Notes: generated by a model not told the origin, from the sequence alone. A stretch of DNA of 64,000 nt from Pseudomonas triticifolii (GCF_014358015.1 NZ_JACONV010000013.1:1-64000); one strand, 5' to 3'. Numbered from the stretch's first letter, positions 34,542 to 44,333 are shown. Translations and numbers: made by a program.

Positions 34542-36458
34542 ATGTATCGCGGGTTAACTCAAAGTCTCGCTAACGCGAGTGTCAGCTTGAAATTGGCGAT
34601 CGGCTTCGGCCTGGTGCTGGTGATGACCCTGATGATCTCTATCACGGCCTGGTTCAGCACTCAGGGCCTGATATCACGTGGCGACCGGGTGACCGCCATT
34701 GCCGGGATCAACGAGCTGACCCTGGAGCTGCGCATCAACAGAATGCGCTATGAAGCGCTCTACAGCACCGAAACCGCCAGTGCGGTAAACGACACGCTCA
34801 AGCAACTGAATGACGCGCTTCAACAAGCCCGAGGGCTGCTGAGCAACCCCGAAAACATTGCATTGCTGGACGGTCAACTGCAGGCAGCCCGCGATTACCA
34901 GCAAGCGTTTTCCGAGATGACCAAGGCCATTGAAGTGCGCGAAGGCAGCCGTAGCCAGATGGGCGACAACGCCGACAAGGCTGTGGAACAGGCGAACAAG
35001 ATCGAAGCCGCATTGCTCAAGGAAGACAACATCCTGGCCTTCAACGGTATCGTGGGTGTCAGCAAGCTGATCCAGCAGGCCCGCTTCCAGGTGCGCGGCT
35101 ACACCTACAGCGGCAGGCCGGAATTCGAGAAGAACGCCAATCAGGCAATCGATGAAGCGATCATCGGCATCAACACCCTGGCCGGAGATATCTCGTCTGA
35201 GTTCGCCCCAACCCTGCAGCAGGCCATCGCAGGCCTTAAAGGCTACCGCGCAGCCGTCGGCGTGTACCGCGACTCGCAGGCCGCCAGCAAGGTAGCACTG
35301 GAGAAAATGACCACGCTTGGCGTGAAAATGCTGGCCACCAGCAGCGACATGATCGACCGTCAGAACAAGAGCCGCGATGCGGAGAGCGACCAGGCCGTCA
35401 TGATGATTGCACTGGCCACGGCTCTGGCATTGCTGTTCAGCGTATTGGCGGCATGGATCATTACCCGTCAGATCACCACGCCACTGCAGGAAACCCTGGA
35501 AGTGGTCGAGCGCGTCGCCGCTGGCGATCTGAGTCGCAACCTGAGCGTCGGCCGCAAGGACGAACTGGGCAGACTGCAGAGCACCATCCAGCGCATGACC
35601 CTCAGCCTGCGCGAGCTGGTGGGCGGCATTCGCGATGGCGTCACGCAGATCGCCAGCGCCGCCGAAGAACTGTCCGCCGTTACCGAACAGACCAGCGCAG
35701 GCGTCAACAGCCAGAAGGTCGAGACTGACCAGGTTGCTACCGCCATGCACGAGATGACAGCGACCGTGCAAGAAGTTGCCCGCAACGCCGAGGAAGCCTC
35801 CGAAGCCGCTGTGGCCGCCGATCAGCAAGCTCGCGAGGGCGAGCGCGTAGTCAACGAAGCCATCGCCCAGATCGAGCGTCTTGCCGTGGCTGTCGGAAAC
35901 TCCAGCGAAGCCATGGGCGCCCTGCAACAGGAAAGTGACAAGATCGGCAGCGTGCTGGATGTCATCAAGTCAGTCGCCCAACAAACCAACCTGCTGGCCC
36001 TGAACGCCGCCATCGAAGCCGCTCGCGCCGGGGAAGCCGGTCGTGGGTTTGCCGTGGTGGCCGATGAAGTGCGCAGCCTGGCGCAGCGCACCCAGAAGTC
36101 CACCGAGGAGATTGAAGCCCTGATCGTCAGCCTGCAAAGCGGTACGCAACAGGCAACCGCCGTCATGGACAGCAGCCGTGAGCTGAGTGCCAGCAGCGTT
36201 GATCTCACGCGCCGCGCTGGCGGCTCGCTGGAGAACATCACCAAGACCGTCTCGGCGATTCAGTCGATGAACCAGCAGATCGCTGCCGCCGCTGAACAGC
36301 AGAGTGCGACAGCCGAAGAGATCAACCGCAGCATCATCAACGTGCGCGACGTTTCGGAACAGACGTCCGCCGCCAGTGAAGAAACCGCTGCGTCCAGCGT
36401 CGAGCTGGCGCGACTGGGCACCCACCTGCAAACGCTGGTGAGCCGCTTTACCATCTGA
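34542..36458 (+). CDS. Methyl-accepting chemotaxis protein with HBM-like sensor domain
   Basis: 638 residues from the ATG at 34542, which is correctly spaced from GAGGA; an ATG 6 bp upstream overlaps that site. Transmembrane helix 1 (about residues 16-38), a long periplasmic all-helical region (about 40-290), transmembrane helix 2 (about 290-310), HAMP, then the signalling hairpin with QQTNLLALNAAIEAARAGE. The periplasmic length and ARFQVRGYTYSG suggest a helical bimodular (HBM) domain like McpS, which senses organic acids; the ligand here is unknown. No C-terminal CheR-binding pentapeptide. Confidence 0.88.
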   Translation: MYRGLTQSLANASVSLKLAIGFGLVLVMTLMISITAWFSTQGLISRGDRVTAIAGINELTLELRINRMRYEALYSTETASAVNDTLKQLNDALQQARGLLSNPENIALLDGQLQAARDYQQAFSEMTKAIEVREGSRSQMGDNADKAVEQANKIEAALLKEDNILAFNGIVGVSKLIQQARFQVRGYTYSGRPEFEKNANQAIDEAIIGINTLAGDISSEFAPTLQQAIAGLKGYRAAVGVYRDSQAASKVALEKMTTLGVKMLATSSDMIDRQNKSRDAESDQAVMMIALATALALLFSVLAAWIITRQITTPLQETLEVVERVAAGDLSRNLSVGRKDELGRLQSTIQRMTLSLRELVGGIRDGVTQIASAAEELSAVTEQTSAGVNSQKVETDQVATAMHEMTATVQEVARNAEEASEAAVAADQQAREGERVVNEAIAQIERLAVAVGNSSEAMGALQQESDKIGSVLDVIKSVAQQTNLLALNAAIEAARAGEAGRGFAVVADEVRSLAQRTQKSTEEIEALIVSLQSGTQQATAVMDSSRELSASSVDLTRRAGGSLENITKTVSAIQSMNQQIAAAAEQQSATAEEINRSIINVRDVSEQTSAASEETAASSVELARLGTHLQTLVSRFTI

Positions 36459-36467
36459 CGTTCCGTG

Positions 36468-36505
36468 GATCATTCCCGCGCGCACGCAACGGCGCGGGGA
36501 TGATC
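36468..36505. terminator. Long hairpin between the two chemoreceptor genes
   Basis: GATCATTCCCGCGC (36468-36481) pairs with GCGCGGGGATGATC (36492-36505), a 14-bp stem with one G-U. There is no T-run, so it may be an mRNA-stabilising or repeat-type palindrome rather than a classical terminator. Confidence 0.55.
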
Positions 36506-36665
36506 GGAGTGGCGATTGAGTGACGCTCGTCACTGATTCAGTCGACTCGGAAATCTCCTACGACCTGTTCAGGTCACGTGATCCACCTCCTCGCCGATGC
36601 GCTCATAACGCAGGCTCTCTGCCTTTTGGAGCCTGTTTCTGTTCGCATACCGCAGGAGTATTTCA

Positions 36666-38609
36666 ATGCCCGGAAGGATCAACCAAACACTTGGCAACCT
36701 GAGCGTCAGACTCAAATTGTCGCTGGGCTTCGGCCTTGTGTTGCTGCTGACGCTGGCCATCACCCTGACCGGCTGGCACGGTCTGGACACCATGATCGAG
36801 CGCTCCGAATCGCTTTCCTCCACAGACCGACTGAACAGCCTGACCAAAGACCTGCGCGCCGAGCGAGTTGTCGCACGGGTGGAAAATACACCGCAGAACG
36901 TATCGAAGGTGGTGGACCGGCTCAACGAAATCGAGGCCCACCTGGCACTGCTGCGCAAACAGAACGATGAAGCGGATACGCTGGCCAGCCTCGACGCCCA
37001 AAGCAAGCTGATCAGCCGCATGGAAACGGCCTTCACCGACCTGGGCGTCGATCGAGAGGCTCGTGATCAGACCCGCATCCAGCTCGATCAGAAATCCGAG
37101 CAAGCCGTGAAAGCCATCGAGCATGTAGAAGCTGAAGTGCTCAAGGCCGTCAGCGAGGAACAGGATAACGGCGAGCGGATGGATGAATTCACCAACCTGT
37201 CGCAACTCAAGCAGCAGATCCAGATTGCGCGCTATCAGGTGCAGGCCTACACCTTCAGCGGCAAGGAAGCCGATGAAACCGCAGCCATTGCCGCGATTGA
37301 TGAGGCCCTCAAGGAGATGCAGCAGATTTCGCAGGATCAGGCCGACGAGAACATCCAGGCGCTGGCGCCCGCCAATCAGGCCTTGCAGCAGTATCGTGAG
37401 CAGTTGACCCGGTTCAAGACGATCCAGGTCAAGACCGAAGCGGGCCAGGAGACCCTGGAGAATCTGGGCGACCAGATGCTCAGCGCCGTTGCCGAACTGA
37501 GCAGCCTGCAGGGAACACGCCGCGACAGCGAAGCCGCCGACTCAAGACGAACCCTGACAGGCGTTGCCGGGCTGGCCCTGCTGGTCGGGCTGCTGGCGGC
37601 CTGGGTCATGACACAGCAGATCACGGTGCCGCTGCGTGACACGCTGAACGCCGCAGCCCGCATCGCCCAAGGGGATCTGAGCAAGGATCTGCAGCTTGGA
37701 CGCCGCGATGAACTGGGGCAGTTGCAGAACAGCATGCAAGCCATGACGATGAGCCTGCGTGACCTGATCGGCGGAATCGGCGACGGCGTGACACAAATAG
37801 CCAGCGCCGCCGAGCAATTATCGGCCGTCACCGAGCAGACCTGTTCGGGGGTCAATACTCAGAAGGAAGAGACCGACCAGGTCGCGACCGCCATGAACGA
37901 AATGGCAGCAACCGTGCAAGAGGTTGCCCGTAATGCGCAGGAAGCATCGCGCTCAGCCGCACAGGCGGATCAGCAGGCGCGCGAGGGTGATCAAGTGGTC
38001 GGCCAGGCCATTACCCAGATAGAGCAACTGGCTCGCGAAGTCGTCAACTCAACGCAGGCGATGAATCAACTCAAGCAGGAAAGCGGCAAGATCGTGGGCG
38101 TTCTTGATGTGATCAAGTCGGTTTCGCAGCAAACCAACCTGCTGGCCCTGAACGCCGCCATCGAAGCAGCCCGCGCAGGCGAGGCCGGACGTGGCTTTGC
38201 GGTGGTGGCCGATGAGGTTCGCAGCCTGGCGCAGCGTACTCAGAAGTCGACCGAGGAAATCGAGGAACTGATTGCCGCCCTGCAGACCGGTACTCAGCAA
38301 GTAGCAACCACACTCGACAGCAGCCGCTGCCTGACGGACAGCAGTGTTGACCTGAGCCGCAGGGCGGGCAGTGCGCTGGAACACATCACCCGCACTGTGG
38401 CGACCATTCAGCAAATGAACGAACAGATCGCTGCCGCCAGTGAAGAACAGAGCACCGTTGCCGAGCAGATCAACGCCAACGTCATCAACGTACGCGACAT
38501 CTCCGAGCAAACCGCGTCCGCCAGCGACGAAACCGCTGCGTCGAGCGTAGAACTGGCGCGTCTGGGATCACAGCTGAAGGCGTTGGTCGGGAAATTTCGG
38601 GTGGGGTGA
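36666..38609 (+). CDS. Second methyl-accepting chemotaxis protein, tandem paralogue
   Basis: 647 residues with the same architecture as its upstream neighbour, including ARYQVQAYTFSGKE in the periplasmic domain and QQTNLLALNAAIEAARAGEAGRG in the hairpin. The signalling half is nearly identical to the first copy, while the periplasmic half is diverged, as expected for receptors with different ligands. It ends LKALVGKFRVG; those last codons are copied again at 38834. Confidence 0.88.
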   Translation: MPGRINQTLGNLSVRLKLSLGFGLVLLLTLAITLTGWHGLDTMIERSESLSSTDRLNSLTKDLRAERVVARVENTPQNVSKVVDRLNEIEAHLALLRKQNDEADTLASLDAQSKLISRMETAFTDLGVDREARDQTRIQLDQKSEQAVKAIEHVEAEVLKAVSEEQDNGERMDEFTNLSQLKQQIQIARYQVQAYTFSGKEADETAAIAAIDEALKEMQQISQDQADENIQALAPANQALQQYREQLTRFKTIQVKTEAGQETLENLGDQMLSAVAELSSLQGTRRDSEAADSRRTLTGVAGLALLVGLLAAWVMTQQITVPLRDTLNAAARIAQGDLSKDLQLGRRDELGQLQNSMQAMTMSLRDLIGGIGDGVTQIASAAEQLSAVTEQTCSGVNTQKEETDQVATAMNEMAATVQEVARNAQEASRSAAQADQQAREGDQVVGQAITQIEQLAREVVNSTQAMNQLKQESGKIVGVLDVIKSVSQQTNLLALNAAIEAARAGEAGRGFAVVADEVRSLAQRTQKSTEEIEELIAALQTGTQQVATTLDSSRCLTDSSVDLSRRAGSALEHITRTVATIQQMNEQIAAASEEQSTVAEQINANVINVRDISEQTASASDETAASSVELARLGSQLKALVGKFRVG

Positions 38610-38988
38610 TCACCCGGGGATGATGAGCGAGACGGCCTGTGGCGTCAGCACAGGCCCATTCGTAAGCAAGCTCCCACTGGCTGAAACCGGTTTTCAACCC
38701 GTAGGGGTGGACCGGACGGCGTTCCGTTTGTCCGCGAAGACTGCCTTCCAGACGCTACCCTCCGACTGAATGTACCGGCCCCTTCGCGGACAAGTCCGCT
38801 CCCACTGACTGAGATCGGCTTTCAACCCGTGGGAGAACTGGCGCGTCTAGGATCACAGCTGAAGGCGTTGGTCGGGAAATTTCGGGTGGGGTGATCACCC
38901 GGGGACGATGAGCGAGACGGCCTGTGGCGTCAGCACAGTCCCATTCGTAAGCAAGCTCCCACTGACTGAGATCGGTTTTCAACCCGTG
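38549..38988. repeat. Direct duplication at 285-bp offset containing the chemoreceptor 3' end
   Basis: About 155 bp at 38549-38703 recur at 38834-38988 with few mismatches. The repeated part covers the last 20 codons of the upstream chemoreceptor, its stop, a GGTGATCACC palindrome and a REP half. The second copy is therefore a coding remnant without a gene. REP-type palindromes (for example CTTCGCGGACAAGTCCGCTCCCAC) lie between and after the copies, and the 486-bp gap to opgH holds no other gene. Confidence 0.9.
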
Positions 38989-39045
38989 GGAGCGGACTTG
39001 CCCGCGAAGGCAGTCGCTCAGCGGGTGAGCCTGGGGCAGCGCCTA

Positions 39046-39082
39046 CAAAAAAGCCCCTGAAGCAGCGCTTCAGGGGCTTTTT
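39046..39082 (-). terminator. Terminator of opgH
   Basis: AGCCCCTGAAGC / GCTTCAGGGGCT with A-runs and T-runs on both sides, just after the opgH stop on the - strand. Confidence 0.92.
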
Positions 39083-39095
39083 CAAACCGGATGAC

Positions 39096-41678
39096 TTACG
39101 CCAGGACCGGTTCCGACTCAGACTTGAGCGGCTGCAAAGGCAGCAACGGGGCATGAGGATCGGCTTCGATGGACGCTCTCCAGGCCGCCAGCCACTGTTC
39201 GTGACCGTCGCTCCAGACCAGCTCGTGCAGACGACCCAAGGCCACCGGGTCGCTCAGCAGCATCAGACGCTCGTGATTGCCAAGCTTGTCCGGCCCCACC
39301 TTCAATGCATGTTCGACGCGCTCCATACGGACCACTTCGATCGGCCTGGCCTGCTTGTGACGAGACGTCGCCAGCGCACACGCCAGTGCATTCTGCTGCG
39401 GGTCAACCACGGCACGAATAAAGCCTTGTTTCAGCGCATGCCAGCGGTTCTCGTGGGTGTACTGATCGGTAGAGATCAGTTCCTGCGGCGGCTCGAACTC
39501 TTCCGGGATCAGGAAGAACTTCTCGTCACGCGCCTTGAGACCCAGACCGGTACGACTGGAAATCACCGACACCGGAATCGACAGCATCAGCGACACCACG
39601 ATCGGCGCCAGCCACCACAGGAAGCTGGGGTTCAGCCAGAACACCAGACCCGCCCAGCAAGCACCCAGCAATGTCTGCGGACCGTGACGCTTAAGCGCTT
39701 CGATCCATGGCGTGGAGTCATCGTCGCGCTGCGGCGAGTTCCAGGTCGCTGCCCAGCCCAGGAAAGCGGCCAGTACGAAGCGGGTGTGGAACAGCATGCG
39801 AACCGGGGCCAGCAGCACCGAGAACAGCATTTCCAGCAGCATCGAGATGGTGACCTTGAACTTGCCACCATAGCCCTTCGCGCCCTTTGCCCAGATCAGA
39901 ATGACGCTGAGCAGTTTAGGCAGGAACAACAGGACAATGGTGGTCGAGAACAGCGCGACGGCTTTTTCCGGGTGCCATTGTGGCCACAGCGGATACAGCT
40001 GACGCGGTTCCAGGAAGTAGGTCGGCTCCATCAGCGTGTTCACGGCCAACAAGGCAGTGGACAGCACCAGGAAGAAGAACCACAACGGCGCCGACAGGTA
40101 AGACATCACGCCCGTCAGGAACACCGCACGGTGAACCGGGTGCATGCCCTTGACCAGGAACAGCCTGAAGTTCATCAGGTTGCCGTGGCACCAGCGGCGG
40201 TCACGCTTGAGTTCGTCCAGCAGGTTGGGCGGCAACTCTTCGTAACTGCCCGGCAGGTCGTAGGCAATCCACACGCCCCAGCCGGCACGGCGCATCAGCG
40301 CAGCTTCAACGAAGTCGTGAGACAGGATCGCACCGGCAAACGCACCTTTACCCGGCAACGGCGCCAGCGCGCAGTGCTCGATGAAAGGCTTCATGCGAAT
40401 GATCGCGTTGTGACCCCAGTAGTGGGATTCACCCAGCTGCCAGAAGTGCAAACCGGCCGTGAACAGCGGACCGTAGACCCGCGTAGCGAACTGCTGCATG
40501 CGGGCATACAGCGTGTCCATGCCCGAGGCACGTGGCGCGGTCTGGATGATACCGGCGTCTGGCGTGGCTTCCATCAGACGAACCAGGCTGGTCAGGCATT
40601 CACCACTCATCACACTGTCGGCATCGAGCACGACCATGTAACGGTATTCGCCGCCCCAGCGACGGCAGAAGTCGTCGAGGTTGCCGCTCTTGCGCTTCAC
40701 GCGACGACGGCGACGGCGATAGAAGATCTTGCCGAAACCACCGGTCTCGCGGCACACGTCGAGCCAGGCTTGCTGCTCGGCAACGGCGATGTCGGTGTCA
40801 TTGGTATCGCTGAGCACGAAGAAGTCGAAGCGGTCCAGGTCACCCGTGGCCGCTACCGATTCGAATGTCGCACGCAGACCGGCAAACACCCGTGGCACGT
40901 CTTCGTTGCAAATCGGCATGACCAGCGCAGTGCGCGCGCCGGCTTCGATCGGCTCATTACCTGCGCTGGCACCGGAGATGCGGTACTTGTCGCGACCGGT
41001 GAGCAGTTCCAGGAAGCCCATCAGCGCGGTCCAGAAACCGGCCGAGACCCAGCAGAACAGAATCCCGAACAGCAACAGGATGCTGGTCTGCAGCGCGTAC
41101 GGCATGACCTGCAAAGCCGTCTGCACGAACGTCTGGCGAGTGATTTCGTCCAGCGACACCAGCGACCAGCCCTGATACGGCAGGATGCCTTTCATGTACC
41201 AACCGGCAACGATCGTCTGACCCAGCATGAGAATCAGCAGGATATAACGACGAATCGAGCCGACCGTGCGCCAGCGGGACTTGGGCAAGTCACGCGGCAA
41301 GTCACTGTGGTCAGGCTTGGGCGGATTGGTCTTGCCGGTCAGGCGACGCCAGCCACGCACCAGAATATTGGTGCGCCACGGCTCTGGAACGACCTTGGTA
41401 CGACGGATAGGAGGCGTAGCCTTCAGGCACAAGCGACCGCTGGCATCGACGCCGAGCATCTCGGCGTCCTGCAGTTCGTCGGCTGTGGACAGCGTCAGGC
41501 GACGACCCACCGAAGCCTGAGCGGCCTCGGCAGTGTCGTTGACCGGCTGCGCCGAAAGGCGTTCATGCAGCTCGGCGAAGGATTTGCAGTTGGCAAGTTC
41601 TGCCCGCTGCTCGTCGCTCATTGGTAAGTGCGCCAGGTACTCGTTCAAGGACACTGGCACCGGTAGAGAATTACTCAT
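39096..41678 (-). CDS. opgH: Glucans biosynthesis glucosyltransferase H
   Basis: 860 residues, inner-membrane glycosyltransferase family 2 enzyme that polymerises UDP-glucose into the backbone of osmoregulated periplasmic glucans. Membrane helices around residues 140-220 and 510-720 flank the cytoplasmic catalytic domain. That domain has VLDADSVMSGECL (DxD) and the acceptor QRRWCHGNL-like RDRRWCHGNLMNF. It overlaps opgG by 8 bp. This is the hrpM locus of P. syringae, where loss affects virulence. Confidence 0.96.
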   Translation of the reverse strand: MSNSLPVPVSLNEYLAHLPMSDEQRAELANCKSFAELHERLSAQPVNDTAEAAQASVGRRLTLSTADELQDAEMLGVDASGRLCLKATPPIRRTKVVPEPWRTNILVRGWRRLTGKTNPPKPDHSDLPRDLPKSRWRTVGSIRRYILLILMLGQTIVAGWYMKGILPYQGWSLVSLDEITRQTFVQTALQVMPYALQTSILLLFGILFCWVSAGFWTALMGFLELLTGRDKYRISGASAGNEPIEAGARTALVMPICNEDVPRVFAGLRATFESVAATGDLDRFDFFVLSDTNDTDIAVAEQQAWLDVCRETGGFGKIFYRRRRRRVKRKSGNLDDFCRRWGGEYRYMVVLDADSVMSGECLTSLVRLMEATPDAGIIQTAPRASGMDTLYARMQQFATRVYGPLFTAGLHFWQLGESHYWGHNAIIRMKPFIEHCALAPLPGKGAFAGAILSHDFVEAALMRRAGWGVWIAYDLPGSYEELPPNLLDELKRDRRWCHGNLMNFRLFLVKGMHPVHRAVFLTGVMSYLSAPLWFFFLVLSTALLAVNTLMEPTYFLEPRQLYPLWPQWHPEKAVALFSTTIVLLFLPKLLSVILIWAKGAKGYGGKFKVTISMLLEMLFSVLLAPVRMLFHTRFVLAAFLGWAATWNSPQRDDDSTPWIEALKRHGPQTLLGACWAGLVFWLNPSFLWWLAPIVVSLMLSIPVSVISSRTGLGLKARDEKFFLIPEEFEPPQELISTDQYTHENRWHALKQGFIRAVVDPQQNALACALATSRHKQARPIEVVRMERVEHALKVGPDKLGNHERLMLLSDPVALGRLHELVWSDGHEQWLAAWRASIEADPHAPLLPLQPLKSESEPVLA

Positions 41679-43593
41679 CGCTCGGCAACTGATAGCTCCA
41701 GGTCTCGGTCATGACTTGCAGCGTCTTGGCCGGTTCCGGATGGGTGGGCGCGGCCTCGGTTTCAGGCTGCTTGATTTCTTTACCGTCCTTGTCTTTGGCT
41801 ACGTCAGCTTTCGCTGCGTCGGCCTTGGCGACATCACCTTTGGCAGCTTCAGGCTTGGAAGCATCGCCTTTGGCAGCATCAGGCTTCACAGCCTCAGTCT
41901 TCGGCGCATCGGACTTGGCGATTTCCACCTGGTCGTTGGCACTGTCCTTGGTCGCTGCAGGCTTCGCAGCTTCCTTGGCAGCCACTTCCTTGGCGGCAGC
42001 TTTCTTCTCTTCGGCCTTGTCAGCCACCAACAACGCAGGTTCCTTGCCAGGCTCGGCAGGAATTTCGCGCAACAGGTAAGCACGCATTTCGGTCGGCTTG
42101 CCGGAATCCTTGACCTTCACACGCAGGGTCAGGCGATAGCCTTTGGTGACCGGGTTGTAGCGCAGGTTGTTTTCGACCAGCTCGACGTTGTCGTCAGTAG
42201 TGACCTGGCTGCGGATGGTCTTGTCTTCAGGCAGTGCGGCCAGAACCGGACCGACGAAGTCGACCAGGAATGCCAGGCTGCCGTCAGGCTGACGAATCAG
42301 GTTGGACTGACGCACGTCACCGATGGAGCGCTGAGTCTGCTTGACCCAACCCAGATCCGGGGAGTGAATCGAGTTTTCCTGCATGGTCCAGTGGATGCGG
42401 TAGTTGAAGTCCATCGGCTCGCCCGGCTTGGCCAGGGTCTCAGGCTTCCAGAACGCAACGATGTTGTCGTTGGTTTCATCGGCAGTCGGGATTTCGACCA
42501 GGTCGACGGTGCCTTTGCCCCAGTCGCCTTTAGGCTCGATCCAGGCGCTTGGGCGCTTGTCGTAGCGGTCATCGAGATCTTCGTATTGGCTGAAGTCACG
42601 ACCACGTTGCAGCAGACCGAAACCACGCGGGTTCTCGACCGAGAAGCTGCTCACGGACAGGTGTTTAGGGTTGTTCAGCGGACGCCACAGCCATTCGCCG
42701 TTGGCAGCCTGAATCGACAGACCACTGGAATCGTGAAGCTCGCGGCGATAGTTAGGCACACGCGATGGCTGGTTGGCACCGAACAGGAACATGCTGGTCA
42801 GCGGCGCGACACCCAGTTTGGTGACGTTGTCACGCAGGAACATGCGCGACTTCACGTCAACCAGGGTGTTGGTGCCTGGACGCAGGGTCAACTGATACGC
42901 ACCGGTGGCACGCGGCGAATCGAGCAGTGCGAAGATCACCAGATGGTTGTCATCCGGGCCTGGCTTCTCGATCCAGAATTCCTTGAAGCGCGGGAACTCT
43001 TCACCCGACGGCAGCGCAGTGTCGATGGCCATGCCACGGGCGGACAGGCCATAGACCTGACCCTTGCCGATCACGCGAAAGTAGCTCGCGCCCAGCATGG
43101 TCATGATCTCGTCCTGCTTGTCGTCCTTGTTGATCGGGTACAGCACACGGAAACCGGCATAACCCAGTTTCTCGGTGGCTTTGGGGTCGATCTTCAGGTC
43201 GCCGAAATCAAAACGGCTGGCGTCGTACTTGATCTCTTCAACGTTGGTGGCCGTGACCTCATTGATCTTGACCGGGGTGTCAAAGTGCATGCCCTGGTGA
43301 TAGAACGAAAGCTTGAACGGCGTCTTGTCGCCCGCCCACTCGGCCTTGTCTTCGCGGAAACGGATTTTCTGGTAGTCCGCGAACTTCATGTCGCGCAACT
43401 CGTTGGGCAGATTGCTTCTCGGGGCTTCGAACTTTTGCCCGGCCATTTCTTTGGCCCTGGCCGCTACATCATCCAGGTTGAAGGCCCAGAGCTGGCCTGC
43501 ACTGAACAGGCATACAAGCGCCGAGCTTGCCAGAAGCGCACTGCGCAACCGCTTGACAGGTTTCTTTGGAGCATCACAGGGACTAACAATCAC
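41671..43593 (-). CDS. opgG: Glucans biosynthesis protein G, with a long Ala/Lys-rich insertion
   Basis: 640 residues from a GTG at 43593 (GAGGG 6 nt upstream); a TTG two codons earlier is less likely. Signal peptide (RLRSALLASSALVCLFSAGQLWA), then the periplasmic OpgG beta-sandwich domain. Near the end, residues about 523-620 are a low-complexity Ala/Lys/Asp/Glu segment of AAKGD/AKAD-type repeats. It is inserted before the conserved C-terminal ETWSYQLP. E. coli OpgG is about 510 residues, so the insertion accounts for most of the excess length. Acts with OpgH in glucan synthesis or branching. Confidence 0.94.
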   Translation of the reverse strand: MIVSPCDAPKKPVKRLRSALLASSALVCLFSAGQLWAFNLDDVAARAKEMAGQKFEAPRSNLPNELRDMKFADYQKIRFREDKAEWAGDKTPFKLSFYHQGMHFDTPVKINEVTATNVEEIKYDASRFDFGDLKIDPKATEKLGYAGFRVLYPINKDDKQDEIMTMLGASYFRVIGKGQVYGLSARGMAIDTALPSGEEFPRFKEFWIEKPGPDDNHLVIFALLDSPRATGAYQLTLRPGTNTLVDVKSRMFLRDNVTKLGVAPLTSMFLFGANQPSRVPNYRRELHDSSGLSIQAANGEWLWRPLNNPKHLSVSSFSVENPRGFGLLQRGRDFSQYEDLDDRYDKRPSAWIEPKGDWGKGTVDLVEIPTADETNDNIVAFWKPETLAKPGEPMDFNYRIHWTMQENSIHSPDLGWVKQTQRSIGDVRQSNLIRQPDGSLAFLVDFVGPVLAALPEDKTIRSQVTTDDNVELVENNLRYNPVTKGYRLTLRVKVKDSGKPTEMRAYLLREIPAEPGKEPALLVADKAEEKKAAAKEVAAKEAAKPAATKDSANDQVEIAKSDAPKTEAVKPDAAKGDASKPEAAKGDVAKADAAKADVAKDKDGKEIKQPETEAAPTHPEPAKTLQVMTETWSYQLPSDE

Positions 43594-43856
43594 GAGCAAC
43601 CCTCGCCGAAAACAGATGAAGAAACCAACGGCCAGCTATCGAATGCCGGGTTGGCGAGCATTGTTCCGACTCCAAATGGGCTTAATGATTCCCCAATCAA
43701 GTATCGGAACCGCTTTTGTCATACAAGATGGATCACTGCTGACCTAACAGTAGCGCGCGATTATCCAGTAGCACGCGCCACAACGCATCAGGTATGACAA
43801 AGAATTTTAACCGCTCCCGGACTTATTCATTCCAGCGCAGCGGGTGGAATCTTAGC
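43594..43856. other. Region upstream of opgG
   Basis: No gene seen. Contains the opgG leader and the 3' side of dtd. AT content is higher than in the flanking genes. No clear operator was recognised. Confidence 0.4.
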
Positions 43857-44294
43857 TTATGTATCCAGCAGAAATGTCACCGGGCCATCATTGACCAGGT
43901 GCACCTGCATGTCCGCACCAAATTGGCCCGCTGCCACGGCCGGATGCGCGATCCTGGCCTGATTCAAAAGGTAGTCAAATAATTCGGCGCCCAAGGCAGG
44001 TGGCGCTGCTTTCGAGAAGCTTGGGCGCATGCCGCTTCGGGTATCGGCCACCAGTGTGAATTGCGAAACCAGCAGCAAGCCGCCTTGCACATCACGCAAC
44101 GACCGGTTCATCTTGCCATCGGCATCACTGAATACCCGGTAGTTGAGCAACTTATGCAGCAACTTATCGGCACTGGCCCGGTTGTCTTGAGGCTCCACAC
44201 CCACCAGCACAAGAATGCCCTGATCGATAGCGCCAACCACCTCACCGCCGACCTCGACGCGTGCACCACGCACGCGTTGCAATAAACCTTTCAT
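43857..44294 (-). CDS. dtd: D-aminoacyl-tRNA deacylase
   Basis: 145 residues. Removes D-amino acids mischarged to tRNA. The SQFTLVADTRSGMRPSF motif and the C-terminal NDGPVTFLLDT (Gly-Pro motif) form the active site. pip lies 39 bp upstream on the same strand. Confidence 0.96.
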   Translation of the reverse strand: MKGLLQRVRGARVEVGGEVVGAIDQGILVLVGVEPQDNRASADKLLHKLLNYRVFSDADGKMNRSLRDVQGGLLLVSQFTLVADTRSGMRPSFSKAAPPALGAELFDYLLNQARIAHPAVAAGQFGADMQVHLVNDGPVTFLLDT

Positions 44295-44333
44295 AGAGAC
44301 TTTTTCCAGACCTGCAACAAGGAGACGACGCTA

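Noticed and set aside
39153..41627. An 824-codon open frame antisense to opgH
   Set aside because: It mirrors a well-supported real gene. Its product is Arg/Gln/His-rich with no family signature, the usual shadow in high-GC DNA.
41533..43797. A 754-codon open frame antisense to opgG
   Set aside because: It is the shadow of opgG and shows no recognisable domain or ribosome site.
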